Assembly (NCBI GenBank): GCA_964591605.1
Contig: CAZQEN010000414.1
Coordinates: 1 to 6,179 of the forward strand
Length of the DNA stretch: 6,179 nt
Reading direction: 5' to 3'
DNA from: CAYLLT01 sp964591605
GTDB taxonomy: Bacteria > Planctomycetota > Phycisphaerae > UBA1845 > PWPN01
In this document: positions 5,325 to 6,179 of the stretch, piece by piece
How the letters are laid out: each line of letters starts with the position of its first letter
Numbering within the stretch: position 1 is the stretch's first letter
Notes under the pieces: generated by a model
Seen by the model: the letters and a program-made list of their open reading frames with translations, nothing else
The model's database searches: none
Told to the model about the DNA's origin: nothing
Program-made: the position numbers and the translations under genes

Positions 5325-5731
5325 GACAGGGATTCGTCCGCGCGCTGCGCGAGGAACTCGCACACCGCGAGATTATAAACCGCCGCGATGAGGAAACCAA
5401 GAATCATCGCGCCCGTTTGCCAGCCTGCGCCCATCCGCCCTCCGGTCAGATACAGCGCAAATGCCATATCCAGCCCAAGGTAGATCAGCAGGGTGAGCGC
5501 ACTGATCCAGTTGCTCTCCGCCCGGACCACACGGGCGGGCACAAAGAACAGTGCCCAGGGTAGTACGATGACGAAGCCCAGCCAGATCAGCGCACCGCGG
5601 GCCATTTCCCAGATTTGGGCGCGGGCCTCCGGCGGCAGCCGCCAATACCACACCACGACCAGGATAGAAGCCACGCCCAGCACGGCGGAGAGGAGTTTGC
5701 CGCCAATGGATTTTGCGAGCCCCTGGAACAT
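5321..5731 (-). CDS. Small four-TM integral membrane protein
   Basis: 136 residues; not a family I recognise. Seen: four hydrophobic stretches, roughly residues 13-30 (LLSAVLGVASILVVVWYW), 46-66 (ALIWLGFVIVLPWALFFV), 75-95 (SALTLLIYLGLDMAFALYL) and 105-127, with short charged loops and an acidic end, QRADESLS. An in-frame upstream extension to 5992 is open, but its Arg/Gly/Pro-rich translation looks like non-coding GC-rich DNA. The ATG at 5731 has GGGAG at a good distance, so I take it as the start. It is the first gene of the tight run and overlaps the kinase start by four bases. A role as membrane partner or sensor for the kinase is plausible from position only. Confidence 0.8.
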   Translation of the reverse strand: MFQGLAKSIGGKLLSAVLGVASILVVVWYWRLPPEARAQIWEMARGALIWLGFVIVLPWALFFVPARVVRAESNWISALTLLIYLGLDMAFALYLTGGRMGAGWQTGAMILGFLIAAVYNLAVCEFLAQRADESLS

Positions 5732-6051
5732 CAACCGCTCCCGTCGTCCGCAGCAGGCGGCCTGGCCGTGCCGGATGCGACCGCCTGACCGCCGTCGTGC
5801 TCTTGCCCGCCCCTCCTTTTCGCAGTTCGTCCGGCGTTCGGGCCGCCGGGCTGTGCACCCTTCCGCTTCAACTATGGTATCGCCCCCCGGCCCCGCGCCG
5901 ATTCCAATTCCGGAGATTCTTTTGAAGGACGGCGGCGACGCGCGGCGCCCTGGGCCGCCTCCGCGGGCTTTTCGCTCGCAGGGCGGTGCCACACCTGGAC
6001 TTAACGCATGTGCGGAAGGGGGCGTGAATGCCGTACGGACGGGCGAGGCGG
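5732..6051. other. 320-bp intergenic region, likely carrying the promoter of the cluster
   Basis: Lies between the end of the GGDEF gene and the four-TM gene. I see no convincing gene. The open frames crossing it have Arg/Pro/Gly-rich translations typical of GC-rich non-coding DNA. A perfect 6-bp stem with a 7-base loop occurs at 5831-5849 (CCGGCG / CGCCGG) but has no T tract on either strand. On the minus strand, TTGGAA and GATACCAT occur near 5870-5910, but their spacing (about 22 bases) is too long for a standard sigma-70 promoter, so I do not call one. By position, a promoter for the downstream run should be here. Confidence 0.5.
5738..5742 (-). promoter_or_regulatory. Ribosome binding site fixing the start of the four-TM gene
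   Basis: GGGAG on the minus strand, six bases before the ATG at 5731. It rules in favour of the 136-residue form over the 223-codon open frame beginning at 5992. Confidence 0.7.
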
Positions 6052-6179
6052 TCAGGCCGCCCCAGCAGTCGCTTCCACCATGCGGCCCCGGCCGGCCTCC
6101 TTGGCCGCGTAGAGGGCCAGGTCGGCTTCGTGGATGAGCGCCTCGGAAGAACGGGCCCGGGTGGTTCGAAGGCTGGCTA
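6052..6179 (-). CDS. GGDEF-domain protein (diguanylate cyclase), C-terminal end only
   Basis: Seen: 41 codons and a TGA, entering from the right edge. The frame reads ASLRTTRARSSEALIHEADL, then ALYAAKEAGRGRMVEATAG. The block ADLALYAAKEAGRGR is the conserved last helix of GGDEF domains (consensus ADxALYxAKxxGRxR), just after the strand that normally begins 'GVA'. GGDEF proteins make the second messenger cyclic di-GMP from two GTP. The GGDEF active-site motif and any sensor domain lie outside the window, so whether the enzyme is active is unknown. A 320-base gap separates it from the kinase/ESCRT-III-like run, so it is probably a separate unit. Confidence 0.9.
   Translation of the reverse strand, partial: ASLRTTRARSSEALIHEADLALYAAKEAGRGRMVEATAGAA

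Noticed and set aside
3756..5378. Long plus-strand open frame (540 codons) opposite the kinase and zinc-ribbon genes
   Set aside because: It is antisense to well-supported minus-strand genes, and its translation is Arg/Ala/Asp/His-rich with no recognisable motif. This is the usual shadow frame in high-GC DNA.
5831..5849. Hairpin CCGGCG/CGCCGG as an intrinsic terminator
   Set aside because: Short stem and no T tract after it on either strand.
5732..5992. N-terminal extension of the four-TM protein up to an ATG at 5992
   Set aside because: The extra 87 residues are Arg/Gly/Pro-rich and low in complexity, and the ATG at 5731 has a good GGGAG site.

Overview
The window looks like chromosomal DNA from a high-GC bacterium. 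Planctomycetota is my best guess, possibly a metagenome-assembled relative. The reasons are a Hanks-type Ser/Thr kinase carrying zinc ribbons, 8-bp-period intergenic arrays of the CACGAAG/CTTCGTG kind, and a four-helix-bundle (23S intervening-sequence type) gene. The lineage is an inference. Every gene I can support lies on the minus strand, so the window reads biologically from right to left.

Layout in transcription order. The 3' end of a GGDEF (diguanylate cyclase) gene (6179-6052) is followed by a 320-bp gap. Next comes a tight run: a four-TM membrane protein (5731-5321), a Ser/Thr kinase with two C-terminal zinc ribbons that overlaps it by ATGA (5324-4254), a two-TM protein ending in a zinc ribbon (4241-3873), and a 467-residue protein (3856-2453). 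That last protein has an N-terminal domain I do not recognise, a central winged helix, and a C-terminal ESCRT-III/Snf7-like helical domain. A 170-bp stretch containing a large inverted repeat of 8-bp units follows, then a second ESCRT-III-like helical protein (2255-1650). Next is a four-helix-bundle gene (1548-1012) bracketed by a 28-bp inverted repeat built of other 8-bp units. A third ESCRT-III-like protein (847-242) is the most CHMP2/Vps2-like of the three. The window ends in a truncated nucleotidyltransferase gene (235-1).

Main interpretation. Three different proteins with the ESCRT-III layout sit together downstream of a kinase and two small membrane proteins. That layout is a short N-terminal hydrophobic/amphipathic segment, a long basic helical hairpin, short helices and an acidic tail. 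One of them is fused to a winged helix, which recalls eukaryotic CHMP7. Another ends in a motif resembling the MIT-interacting motif MIM1. I infer a kinase-controlled bacterial membrane-remodelling system. No Vps4-like AAA ATPase is visible here. The ESCRT-III assignment rests on pattern recognition by eye and needs profile searches and structure prediction. The four-helix-bundle gene with its flanking arrays looks like a cassette inserted between two ESCRT-III-like genes.
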